Of a stretch of DNA of 64,000 bases, positions 54,333-64,000 are shown piece after piece. The notes beneath the pieces were generated by a model. That model saw only the letters and a program-made list of their open reading frames with translations, searched no databases and was not told the DNA's origin. Numbering within the stretch: position 1 is the first letter of the stretch; every line of letters begins with the position of its first letter. The stretch is from Coptis chinensis (lineage: Eukaryota > Streptophyta > Magnoliopsida > Ranunculales > Ranunculaceae): positions 8,351,001-8,415,000 of the forward strand of contig CM027378.1 in NCBI GenBank assembly GCA_015680905.1, given 5' to 3'. The position numbers and the translations under genes were made by a program.

Positions 54333-55535
54333 CCTTTTCTTTGCCCACTCCCTGTTCTCTCTCTCTCTCTCTCTTGGAGACTAACCAACCTTATTCTTCT
54401 CAGACACTTGGACACTTGGTAATGTAACCGAAAAACAACCCTTCCCTATCATCTACTCCATTGGCGGAGTAAGCTTAACATACTCCAAGTTTCTTTTCTT
54501 TCCACGTAAAATAAACATATTCCTGGGCTTCTGTTTCAGGCGGATTTTTAGTGCAAAACCCAGTAAGCCATTGATTGCCCAACAGCTGGAGGTTGTACAG
54601 ATTGTTGTGCATCTTGAAATCTTGACGCACTGTCTTCTCTTGGACAAGACTCAAGAGAACCGTAGTTTTAGCATAGGTGCCATTACTTAAACTCTAGACA
54701 TCAATTAAAAATGCCAAAAAGGTGACGGTGGCTGAACACTAAAGGAAAATGCAAGTCTTACGCCGATGAAATATTCAAATGAACTCTAACATGATTTTTG
54801 AAACTTCCAAGATCTCCCAATTTCTAGTCAATCCTCTACTTATAAGTAGCAATCTCGAGCTTTTTAATAATTGATATAATTTCTAGCTCCTTACGAGCCT
54901 GATTCATAATCTTGGACCTTCCCAGCATAAACATCCGTACTTCGTGTTGAAAAATCAGTTTGGGGTTTAATGGAAATCAAAACTTATATCTAAACCCTAT
55001 CTTTTTCTTGGTCCCGACTCAACACAATTTCAATGCATTAGATGGAGTCAAAGCCAGACTTGGGCCTCTTCTAGTAGTACAAAAAACACGGAACCAAATA
55101 TAATCTAAACAGTCTCCACTAGCTGATGCAATATAGATTGCAAACACATTTTCTTCTCTTGCATAAAATATGATGCTAGGAAACAAAAACACAAATACTG
55201 ATGCAAAAATAAGTATAACAGATTGATACGTAAGTGAGACTCGCCATACAAATCATTGAAAAAAGCAGAATGAATATCAAATATGACACTGGTTTTACAA
55301 ATCAGTGAGAAAAGAGACCCAAAGAAAACAAAAAAAGATATCACCAATTACAATGGCTTCAGAACAACCAAAAGAATAAGCCCCACGCAGATACAGAACA
55401 TGTATCAACAGTTCAACACTCACCATATTACAAACAGAAATACCAAACACAAAACCACATTTCTCAACTTCCAGGAAAATAAAATAAGGAAGAGAAAAGG
55501 TCGGAGCAAAATCCATTTAATACTGGTTTTCATGA
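54333..55535 (-). promoter_or_regulatory. COV-family gene 5' region; CAP gene 3' side
   Basis: This 1.2 kb separates the CAP stop from the COV-family ATG, both on minus. A (ct)n tract at about 54356-54373 on plus, GA on the gene strand, lies just upstream of the ATG; GA-rich leaders are common in plants. No gene is seen between. Confidence 0.5.
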
Positions 55536-58500
55536 TTATCCACCGGAGTGTGATACTGGAGATGTCATGAACTGACCATCTTTAAATATGTGAACGAACT
55601 GCTGTGGTAACGAGTGCTCTCCCTGCAAGAAAATACATTACAAATCATCTTGGTCACAAAGGCGAGAATTTTTTTCATATCTATGCTAAATTTCGGTGAC
55701 AAACATGATTTAATGTATAACAGATGCAAAACATTATCACTGATCCTATTCGAAGTTGCATATTCATTTGTTCACTCTTGGCGAACTTGATGTTAGTGTC
55801 CACCTGTGTGTTGATCTGCAGATGGGTAAACATCACGCCTATGGCTACGTTTCATCTTCAAAATTGTTGGAATTATGATGTTAATGAATATCAATCAAAG
55901 AGAGATTCAACAACTAAAAGAAAGATCGATTCTTTAAGAGAACCTCTTGACTCACTAAACTCGCTACCCATTAAAATGATTAATCTTCCCTAAGTTGAGT
56001 AATAATAAGTTGACATGCCAACGAATTTCACTACCCTTACCATCTCCAACACGAGGAATCCAAGTACAGAGGAAATAAGGATGTACCGATGTAGAGAGTT
56101 ATATCAATAATATCAAGTGGTCAACATATGACAGTAATAACATTAGGTGTGACCTCGAAAAGGTCGTTTTACATGAACCAATTTTACAGAATCTATACCA
56201 AACACCGATCTAATTCTGAACATTGAAAAGCACTTGCGAAGTGTTGTGGTTTTCCCTTGTCAGTTATTGTAACCAGTTGAAAAATCTAAGACTTGAGACA
56301 AGATCACCAAGAAACTAACAAACACCCGACAATAACAAAAGATAAAAAATAAAAGAAGAGATACCAAACAATAAGGGTTTGTTCAACTCGTTTTCCAGAA
56401 GACACAAGGTAGACGTGTAGACACGTTGGGAGAAATTGAAATCTCTGAGAAACACAAATTCTTTAAATTGTGCTATATGCCTATATAAGCTTCCCCACTG
56501 TTTTGGTAGGATACTTAAGCAGGATCTCCCGATGGTATTTCACTCTTTGCCTCCTCGTATTCCCTCTCATAATCTCTCCAATATTTTAGTATTTTATCCT
56601 TTACTATAAACAATTGGTGCATTTCCTGGAAAACGAAATCAAAGCACCTAAAGTAAATAAGTAAGAAAACAAGCCCATACCCAATCATCATCAGCTCCTG
56701 CACCAGGCACTAATACATTAATTTCACTGGACTTGGCTGTTGTAATAGAGGTCCCCAAAGAATCTTTGCTTAGATATAATTGGCATCCTGCTGTATTGTC
56801 CACTGAAATTGTTGGTGCTGAACCCTGAGACACAGTCACATAACATCAAGTTGTTGCCAAATCAAACTCAAATCAGTACACACTATCTTCCAATAATACA
56901 ATTCAAGAAAAAAACTTTCATCTGAAACTATGCAGAAAAGTAAGGTCATAAGTAGCTCATTGATGGGTTCCCATAACATGTTTGGTCAATAAAAGGATAC
57001 CTGGCATTGCACCTCAACTCCATTGCAGTTCACAATCTCACAAGCTGCTACAACATCCTGTTTTTGAAAAGCCAAGATGTTAGAATAGGAATCCACACAA
57101 AAGTATAGCTACTTTGTGACTTCAAGCTCTTGCACTGACCGTAAATACAATCCCCATTTTGGTGCATTTGTCAATTGTTATATTGTTCACTTTCCCTGCA
57201 TAATAGTAGTCAGTCATTAAGTATATCTGCATTTCATAATAAAGCCTTCATAGAAACAAAACTTTTAAAAAGGATGCCAAGCCTTGTCAAGTAGTAAGTA
57301 ATCTATAACTGATATACTATCAAGCTAGCAGAAATGTAACAGTTACCCTGTATTTGCAGAACAGAATCTTTACATCCAAAAGCATACACAGATTGCTTAG
57401 CATCACAATCATCAATAACTAAATTCTTCCTTCCAATTTGATTCTCAACCACCCACCTGCAAAATATGATATCGAATTCCCATGAATGACAAATATAAAG
57501 AAAACATCATCTTTTGACATAGCATACTAATTGTTAGAGAAATACGAATTACTAAAACCAGATCATCCAGTAAGCATACTCACTTGCGACCCATTTGGAG
57601 CTCCAACTTTGGAGGCCCGGCTTTAGAGAAGGAAGGTGAACTGGTGCGAGTTTCTTTACCACCGGCACCAACAACACCAGTTCTATCACTGTGGTTTTTT
57701 GTTTTCATATCATCTGTTATCTTTCTCAAGCCTGGTATGCAAGGAAAAAATTCACAGTCAAGATATAGCATGTGACTAAATTCTAAGTTACATTGACAAG
57801 GATATGAAGTGTCTGACACGACAAAATATCAAAAAATGAGGAATATCACATACAATATGTGTCCGTCCGTGTCCGAAACGGGGACACGTGGATACGTATC
57901 CGACACGGATTATTTTTAAAATATGGTGTGTCCATGTAACATAGGGCATAAAAGTAAACAAAATCCCACAATGAATGAAATCATTGCTTATTTACCTTGA
58001 GTAACAGGCTTCCCTGAACTGATTTCTTGGAACACAGCAGCCATCCCTTCCTTTGGGCGGGATGATGAGGCACTAGAAGATTCAGAGCTGAAAAGAGATG
58101 CTGGCGGAGGAGGTGGAGGAGCAGGAGCACTTCGTGGAGAAGCTTTTGGCGGTGCTGAAGGGGCAGAAGTAGCTGTTGTGCCGGTAGAACTCCACACTGG
58201 ACCCAAAGGGTAAAAACTCTTGACATAGTCTCTTAAACCAGGTAAATAAATTTCCTTCAGAGCTTTAGCCCATTCCACATGATTTGGGTCTTTGTTTCTA
58301 TACTCCACAAGAATCTGAGTCAAATAAGCAAGATTAACGGAAATCCATTAAAGTGTATTGTCCAAGTTCTTTCAACACTGGAATTATGAAACCCTTTCTA
58401 CCCCCTTCTATTCGTCGTTATATTTGAACGGAGTCACACACACACATCCTATAATTCTATAAGAGCGAGCTTACTGACGTTGTCCACATCCTACTCATGA

Positions 58501-59296
58501 AGAGGATATTGATTTACAGCTCAAGATTATTTATTTGTTTATCTAGGATATCTCAAGAGAAGATCTGACAGACAATAGTTTAAAATTTTCAGATTCTTAG
58601 TTTCTATTGTCATATAGTAGTCCAACATACCGAGAGAAGCACACATACCTTGTTATTGTAGAATTCCGCCATTTGCCAGCTTTCCTCGACATGAGCAATA
58701 GGAAGGCTCATACCTTGAAAAAAATTAAAACAAAAATATAAAAAAAATTAAAATAAAAAAAATTAATAAAGTAGGAGAGTCCCACCGCAATCTTTCCCCG
58801 AGTAGGCAATCCAAGCTAATGCTGTGAGACTGTCAGCTGCAGCTTTCAAGTGGTTAAACAAATCAGATCTTCTCCCTTCTGTAAGTGAATTTGCTTTCAC
58901 GATAACTTCATTCAACGGTTTCAGAAACTCAGCCAAATCGGGCTTCTGCAGCAATTTGAAAGTAAATGAGATTAATCTAAAAAACTGAATGAAATAAATA
59001 AGAAAAAACAAGGAACGAACCTTGGTTTGTTTAAGTTTGATCAAAAGCTCTCTCTGAACAGAAAAGGCTTCACCCACGATCTTAGTGACATCCACAAGTT
59101 TGCCACCAATCTTTTCCGCAACAGAAGAAAGTTCACCCAAATATTGCACCATCATTTCGTCAAATGCTTTAACCGACGGATCTAATGATGATTCCACATC
59201 ATCATCGTCATCATCTCCTCCACGTGCGGAGGATAATGACATTGATTCTAAACGAGTCACTGCCGATTCCAATCGTCGAATCAGTTTTTCGTCCAT
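55536..59296 (-). CDS. CAP1: Adenylyl cyclase-associated protein (CAP), actin monomer recycling
   Basis: It binds ADP-actin and ADF-bound actin and speeds nucleotide exchange in the cytosol. Exons on minus: 59296-59021, 58945-58786, 58713-58649, 58314-57996, 57731-57584, 57456-57347, 57195-57140, 57057-57001, 56824-56681, 55622-55536. Splice sites and phases agree; 473 residues (Arabidopsis CAP1: 476). The N-terminal oligomerisation motif is DEKLIRRLESAVTRLE (2-17), with an Asp run in the following linker. The helical domain includes EKIGGKLVDVTKIV and GKDCGMSLPIAHVEESW. A proline stretch at about 231-238 and a WH2-like GMAAVFQEISSG (257-268) follow. The C-terminal beta-helix part holds KWVVENQIGRKNLVID, APTISVDNTAGCQLYL and SSEINVLVPG, ending SPVSHSGG. 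The start at 59296 is chosen because the ATG at 59416 lies in a leader intron. Intact. Confidence 0.95.
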
Positions 59297-59427
59297 TTTA
59301 GTTTCTGGGAGACGCCGAAACTGCAAATAATTTATATTAAATAATATATTTTTAGCAGCACGTGTTAAGCGACAAGTACAGATAATCTCAGTTGGGAATT
59401 CTCTTTGGTCACCCATTTTAGCGTACC
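59297..59427 (-). other. CAP 5' UTR with leader intron
   Basis: A probable intron lies at 59426-59321 on minus (donor CCAG|gtacgc, acceptor tttgcag), followed by 24 bases of leader and the ATG. It removes an upstream ATG that would add 40 residues unlike the family. Confidence 0.65.
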
Positions 59428-59619
59428 TGGTAAGCTCGTATATAATGCGGGATGTGAAGCCGAAATGGTGTCCGACACTTTTTGTCTCTTTATGAGTTTT
59501 GTTTTTTCTTATTTTTTTTCCGTATAAATTTTATTGATAATGATAATGAGTTTTACAAATAATTAGGACAAAAGTTTGCGGCTGCAAGTCTATTTTGAAT
59601 GGCAAATCCTATTATCTTA
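59428..59619. other. CAP upstream region
   Basis: Short AT-rich promoter-side DNA between the CAP leader and the reverse-transcriptase pseudogene. No individual site is supported. Confidence 0.4.
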
Positions 59620-61490
59620 AATACAAACTGTTAGAACCAACTGTCATTACGTTGCAGTCATAACTTTCTGCAATCTCTTAAGGAGCTCAACACATTGTTG
59701 TGCTAAGAACCCGAAAATATCGAAACTGAACGGAATGAAATAATGTTGGTTAGCTCTACAAGCCTCCTCGTGTTTCTCAATCTTTCTTGCCACTGCTCTA
59801 TTAGCTGCTTTTTCCACCTCAAAGACTCAATTCCCAAGTCCTACCAACGTAGAGGCTCTAGTTACATCAACACATGCATGTCTCCCCTCAAACCAACTGT
59901 AGATCAATATAATACATCTGCAGGCTAAAGTGTTGATCTTTCCACATTCGGATCAGTGAGAAAATTCACGGGAGCCTCCTTATTCACTTGTACTCCAGCC
60001 CTCCAAAATGCATCACATAAAATATCTCTGACATGATCATATCGGAATTTGAAACCTGTAAAATGTCTATAATGTGCGGCATGGTCCCCGAAAACATCTA
60101 GTGTACTATTTTTTCAAACAGGGCATAAACCACCATCATATTAGAGTACAAATGAATCATGAGACGATACCGGAGAGTAGAACGATACTCCACCAGCGAC
60201 ATACGCTGTCCAAGTCTCTCCATCGGAATAGCAAGTAGAAAATCCTTTGCGTGTTCTGACTGCAAGCATCCAATGACTACTTTCTGACGAGCAAGTAACA
60301 CAAACTCCCTTTCAACACCAACAATAATCTTACCATAGAACGCTTCCACCAAAACTTTTTGTGGTTTTGAAGGGACGACAACATTCACAGCTATAGAACT
60401 GTGGTCAAAATCGGATAGACAGAGACTCAATGCATTGCTAGTAACATCAAGAATCTCATCCAAAGGCATTGGGTCACAACTCCTAAGAATGTGGTTCTGA
60501 AGCTCAAAAGTCTGACAACGGGAAGCCACAAAAGCAAAAGTAGAGACATCAGTGGCACTATAAATACCTAACCCACCCAGACGTAATGGGAGTGTCGATA
60601 AATTCCACTGCAAATCACCGAAGTCAAGACCATCAAAAATCACAATACCTTGGAAAACACTGCAGAGATGCCGATCAAAAGTCTTAGCTGCCTCTCTGAA
60701 AAGGAATGGTGGACAAGTATGAATCGCAAAGACCAACTTAGAGAGCCCAATACAAGCACGTAAAAGCGCTAACTCACACTATGGATCTTCTAATGCAGCT
60801 AAATGGTCCATCAAAATCATAACTTTTTCAACACGCTTGCGAGCAAGGCCCGTGACAAAGGATGAATCAGTGCTAACCGCACCTCCAAGCAACCTGACCC
60901 CTTGCTGAGGATGAGACAAATCTGAAGGAAAAAGACCCGAAGTGGAGCGACATGGATCCAGTGATGACTAAAATATCTCAGTTTTAGCCACATTAAGAAC
61001 CAGCCCGTAAGAAGGACTTTCTCCCTGAATCATACCCAAAACTATACGTCGCCACCCATTTTGTATCTCCGATCAGAGTCCCATCATCTAGGTACCGGTC
61101 AAGCTTGTAGCAATAATTGACAACTGGACTGGATCTAGAGAATAAGGGGATGCAACACCAGTGCAAAGAAAAGGGGACCCAAAGGGTTGCCTTGCTGGAC
61201 CCCAGTAGCAGATCGACCATATGTAGCCATCCCCTAAATATAACATCTCAAGTTGACAATATAAGTACTCGACCTAAGGGGTAATAGCTGGGCAACAGAT
61301 ACGAACCTCTCTCAACATGATAGTCAGATCAACCATGTTAAAAGCATTATGAAAATCTACAAGCAGCATTGAAAGAGAGGTACTGTCACTGTTAGCATAT
61401 ACTATACGATTGACAGCATGCAAAATCACTTATGCTCCACCAGAAACACCAACCCCATACTGAAAATCTTGTAAATACCCTATCACATTG
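59620..61490 (-). pseudogene. Non-LTR-type reverse transcriptase remnant with nuclease-like C-terminal block
   Basis: Minus-strand reading from about 61490 gives YLQDFQYGVGVSGGA, LSMLLVDFHNAFNMVDL, GVQQGNPLGPLFFALVLHP (about 61170) and a YLDDGTLIGDT motif (about 61065-61095): RT with the catalytic pair DD. Next comes an open stretch at 60736-60098 with LQWNLSTLPLRLGGLGIYSA and EHAKDFLLAIPMERLGQRMS. Then, in other frames, DHAAHYRHFTGFKFRYDHVR (about 60050), EAPVNFLTDP, PADV and HACVDVT (about 59885), and finally a KHEEACRANQHYFIPF tail. I know this layout from plant proteins annotated simply as reverse transcriptase. At least four frameshifts and stops are present, and the N-terminus is missing. 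The Cys/His knuckle before HxxxH has lost ligands. Confidence 0.8.
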
Positions 61491-62922
61491 CATTTTTTTT
61501 TCCCAACACTTTTATTGGTTTTATCTCTTGGGCTCAAGGCTAGTTTGAGATTAATTTAATTAGTACGCCAAAGGATGGTTTATTAGGTTTTGATATTCAT
61601 TACCAACAGTTGACTGAGTTGATCGTGCAGTGTATAGACTATTGTATTTTTTTGAATACCCAATCTATACTTTTGTGTGCAAAAATAAAAAATAAAATAA
61701 AAAATTTCTATATAAGCTTACAAAGGATAGAAAAAAAAAATTGTAAGCTACCCCATAAATTTAGACATCTATAGTAGCGAAAAAAAAAAAGTTTAGACAT
61801 CTGGCTTTGTAGGGCTGACGATTAGTTAATGCATATACATATACTCTACCTATACGTATTGATAATCACACTTTTGCACGTGTAAAGATCCAGTTTCTTA
61901 CACACACTTAAATACGACCGTTTAAATACCTCGCTCACGTGCACGTTGTAATTTACTTCGAGCAAGGGTTTCTCTATAACGGAATTATGTGAGCAGAATT
62001 TTACAAATATTTTAAACCTATTTTCCAAAGTGACTTAATTTGCAAGTTATTCAACTTAGATTAAACTAAGTTTGATAAAAATGAGAAACATAAGAAAAGA
62101 GAATTCTACTAGTTTACTTAATACTGCAATACTCAACTTAGAAATGACTTCAATTAATAACTTAGAATTGAAAACATATTATAAAATTAACTTAACAAAA
62201 TCAAAACAAAAAATACAGAGGTGGAAACCTTCTACTCCGGACTAAACTTAACTAATGGAGCAAAAGTTACTTTTTGCTCATGAAGCCTTCTTTTTATAGC
62301 AAGAGATTGCTCTAATTTTGCTTCATCATCCTGTGTAAATTTCCAACTTTCAACTGCATCTTTTAATGAGAAACCTTGATTTTCTTTCATTCCACCTCAT
62401 CATTTGCCAACCAAATAAGACTTTGTGTGCCAAAGCTTAATCATTTTTCACCTAATCAAGCCCAAAGCTTAATTTGCATCCACCTAATCAAGCCACCTCA
62501 TCATTTGCCAACCAAATAAGACTTCGTGCAGTGTGCCAAAATTATGCACAAAAGTCTTAGTTTTTAATGCAACTTGACTTGTGCTGAAGCTTAACGTATG
62601 AGCTTGATCGCCAGATTCTGTGGGTTCGTGTAGTGGGTCCCTCATGCTTCAACCAGTGGCGGGTCTAAAAGTTGACTTTTTACAAAGTCCCGCCTATGTA
62701 TAAAGCTCGTCGCACTGATCATTCTGATGGTTCACTTGTCGCCATTAGAGTCCAAGTTTAGAAGATATAGGCTTCTGGAATTTGATGCTTTTCGGCACGT
62801 TCATCCCGTTCTGAATTGAATTTGTCCTTTGTGCTTCCCTAGGCTTTAGTTGGGCTTCACGTGGGCTAAACTGAAAAACTTCATGTAAGTCCACAAAAAC
62901 TCTATTTCAGAACTGAGTATAA
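61491..62922. other. Intergenic; possible LTR fragment, no gene
   Basis: Poly-A/T-rich up to about 61800. At about 62290-62305 the minus strand reads GCTATAAAAAGAAGG, a good TATA match, so part of an unrecognised LTR on minus is possible. Short direct repeats: ccacctcatcatttgccaac at 62392 and 62493, and cacctaatcaagcc at about 62449 and 62480. Confidence 0.4.
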
Positions 62923-63267
62923 ATGTCTTCTGATAATCGAGCAAATGTGCCTTCTGGTAAACAATGGGTACTAAAAATTTCCCATCCTTCATTCTCTTCC
63001 CTTTTCTATTCTCTTCCTCGCGAACTCCAGCCCATCATTTGGTGTAAATCTCACCCATCTCAAATAGGTAATGGTCGTAGTACTTTTGCTCGAAAGCGAC
63101 GTGCGTGAAGGATGGGGTGGTGTATGAATTGTCAAACACCTTTCTGTCTAGGTCTTGAACTACTATCCGATATGAGCCGGTATAAGGTATATTATTGTCT
63201 GACACCAGCTCAGCAGGATAAACCTCGTCGTCGCCCCGTTGTTCCCACAGGTTGGGATTTGTCTTGA
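62923..63267 (+). pseudogene. Small Arg/Cys-rich ORF remnant, possibly derived from an RNA plant virus
   Basis: An ATG at 62923 opens a frame that meets a TGA at 63106-63108 and continues in the same frame to a TGA at 63265-63267, about 113 codons in all. Around the first stop the product is strongly basic (GRSTFARKRRA) and is followed at once by Cys-x2-Cys-x4-Cys. An Arg-rich patch directly before a zinc-finger-like Cys cluster in a protein of about 100 residues is the layout of the Cys-rich nucleic-acid-binding proteins encoded at the 3' end of carlavirus-like genomes. The Cys spacing is not a clean match. A poly(A) run lies about 470 bp downstream. It could equally be an unrelated plant ORF remnant. 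The break is left as observed. Confidence 0.3.
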
Positions 63268-63732
63268 GGATCTGACGTTAAAAGACTCACCTTCGTCTTG
63301 AGGATCTGACGTTAAGAGACTCAACATGTATATACTCGATCGTGTCTTTTATTTTCAGCTTTGCACTAAGCGTTGTGCACAAAGAGAGTCGTGATGTGCA
63401 AAATCGGATGGTCCCTCGTTCGCACGGGCAATGGATTTCACCAGGCCAACCCCGAATAGTTTTCTATTTGATGACAGTTCGGGGCGATTTGAGGCTATAC
63501 CATATATAATAAGGGTAATATTATTATTAGACCATTGCACATTGGTCAGGGATGGTACCGTCCTGAACCCTAGGCCCCCAAAACATAGAGGTTAAGCCAC
63601 AGTCTAGCTGGATTGGATTCGCCCCAGAGCCGACATGACAGTTATCTAATTTTACTGTAATGGTTTTCTTCTTGAAGTCCGGTGTTGTTGACACATTCAT
63701 CTCCCCTTGTAAATTTGTACATAAAAATAAAA

Positions 63733-63734
<2 letters not shown>
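63268..63734 (+). other. Non-coding DNA before the poly(A) run
   Basis: Contains a direct repeat, cttgaggatctgacgttaa, at about 63262 and 63297, and no gene. The long minus-strand open frames over 63527-63883 read through the poly-T complement and are low-complexity. Confidence 0.45.
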
Positions 63735-63771
<37 letters not shown>

Positions 63772-63778
63772 GGTTGCG
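63735..63778 (+). repeat. Poly(A) run of 44
   Basis: It is preceded by aaaaataaaaata steps and cccttgtaaatttgtac, as at the 3' end of a retroposed RNA on plus. I could not find a target duplication with confidence. Confidence 0.7.
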
Positions 63779-64000
63779 TTCTGTTTTTACAAGACTCAAC
63801 CCCCCAAAATACAAAATAAAAATACAAAAGGTTGAATGTGCCTTTTCCATTTTCCATTGGATGACATTTTTAATGTTGATCATTTTGACATCTCATTCGT
63901 TTAATTTGAAGGTGAAACGAATTGAATTTCCGCGTTTGAAATTTCGTGACACTTCGGGACATAATGGGAATTTCCGAAATTCATTTGGGCTTGGGCCAAA
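63779..64000. other. Right edge, no gene seen
   Basis: Mixed AT-rich sequence; nothing recognised before the window ends. Confidence 0.4.

Noticed and set aside
59321..59416. Upstream in-frame ATG (59416) as the CAP start
   Set aside because: Consensus donor and acceptor sites remove it as a leader intron, and the added residues are unlike CAP proteins.
63527..63883. Minus-strand ORF of 118 codons
   Set aside because: A long stretch of it is the translation of the poly(T) complement; the rest has no recognisable domain.

Overview
This is nuclear DNA of a flowering plant, most likely a eudicot. The evidence is three intron-rich plant genes with GT-AG introns (a DDM1 chromatin remodeller, a COV-family membrane protein and an adenylyl cyclase-associated protein), plant-type LTR retrotransposon lineages (Athila, Tat, copia), and AT-rich intergenic DNA full of small non-autonomous DNA transposons. 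I cannot name the species. No complete rRNA, tRNA, CRISPR or prokaryotic feature was seen.

Bases 1-20784 are a nested stack of retroelements. An Athila-lineage Ty3/gypsy element on the minus strand fills 1-9299. Its 3' end is off the left edge, and its 5' LTR (6222-9299) carries a 1.5-kb tandem duplication. It sits inside the reverse-transcriptase gene of an older Tat-lineage element on the plus strand. What remains of the Tat element is an RNase H, a second RNase H, an integrase, tandem repeats, a long antisense accessory ORF block that is itself partly duplicated, and a 3' LTR. A solo LTR with a perfect 5-bp target duplication (17515-18937) interrupts the Tat element just before its 3' LTR. 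A hAT-like element with a perfect 8-bp target duplication (19185-20403) interrupts that LTR.

Bases 20785-23333 hold three small inverted-repeat DNA elements: a MULE type with a 9-bp target duplication, a PIF/Harbinger type with TTA, and one unclassified. DDM1 follows on the plus strand (coding 23540-32564, 15 exons, 751 codons). It reads intact and carries inverted-repeat elements in two introns.

Bases 33450-36990 are a degenerate minisatellite with a unit of about 55 bp, invaded by a truncated LINE. A copia element lies at 38206-44173 on plus (TSD atcgt/attgt). A second, decayed copia element lies at 44808-50464 on minus (TSD tttat) and ends 185 bp beyond the stop codon of the COV-family gene (50654-54332, minus, 6 exons, 275 codons). 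The CAP gene follows (55536-59296, minus, 10 coding exons, 473 codons).

Bases 59620-61490 hold a decayed non-LTR-type reverse transcriptase pseudogene with an unusual C-terminal block. The last 3 kb contain a small Arg/Cys-rich ORF remnant, possibly an old RNA-virus-derived insert, and a 44-base poly(A) run. The three host genes are unrelated housekeeping or chromatin functions with no operon-like relation. DDM1 is the factor that keeps elements like its neighbours methylated and silent.
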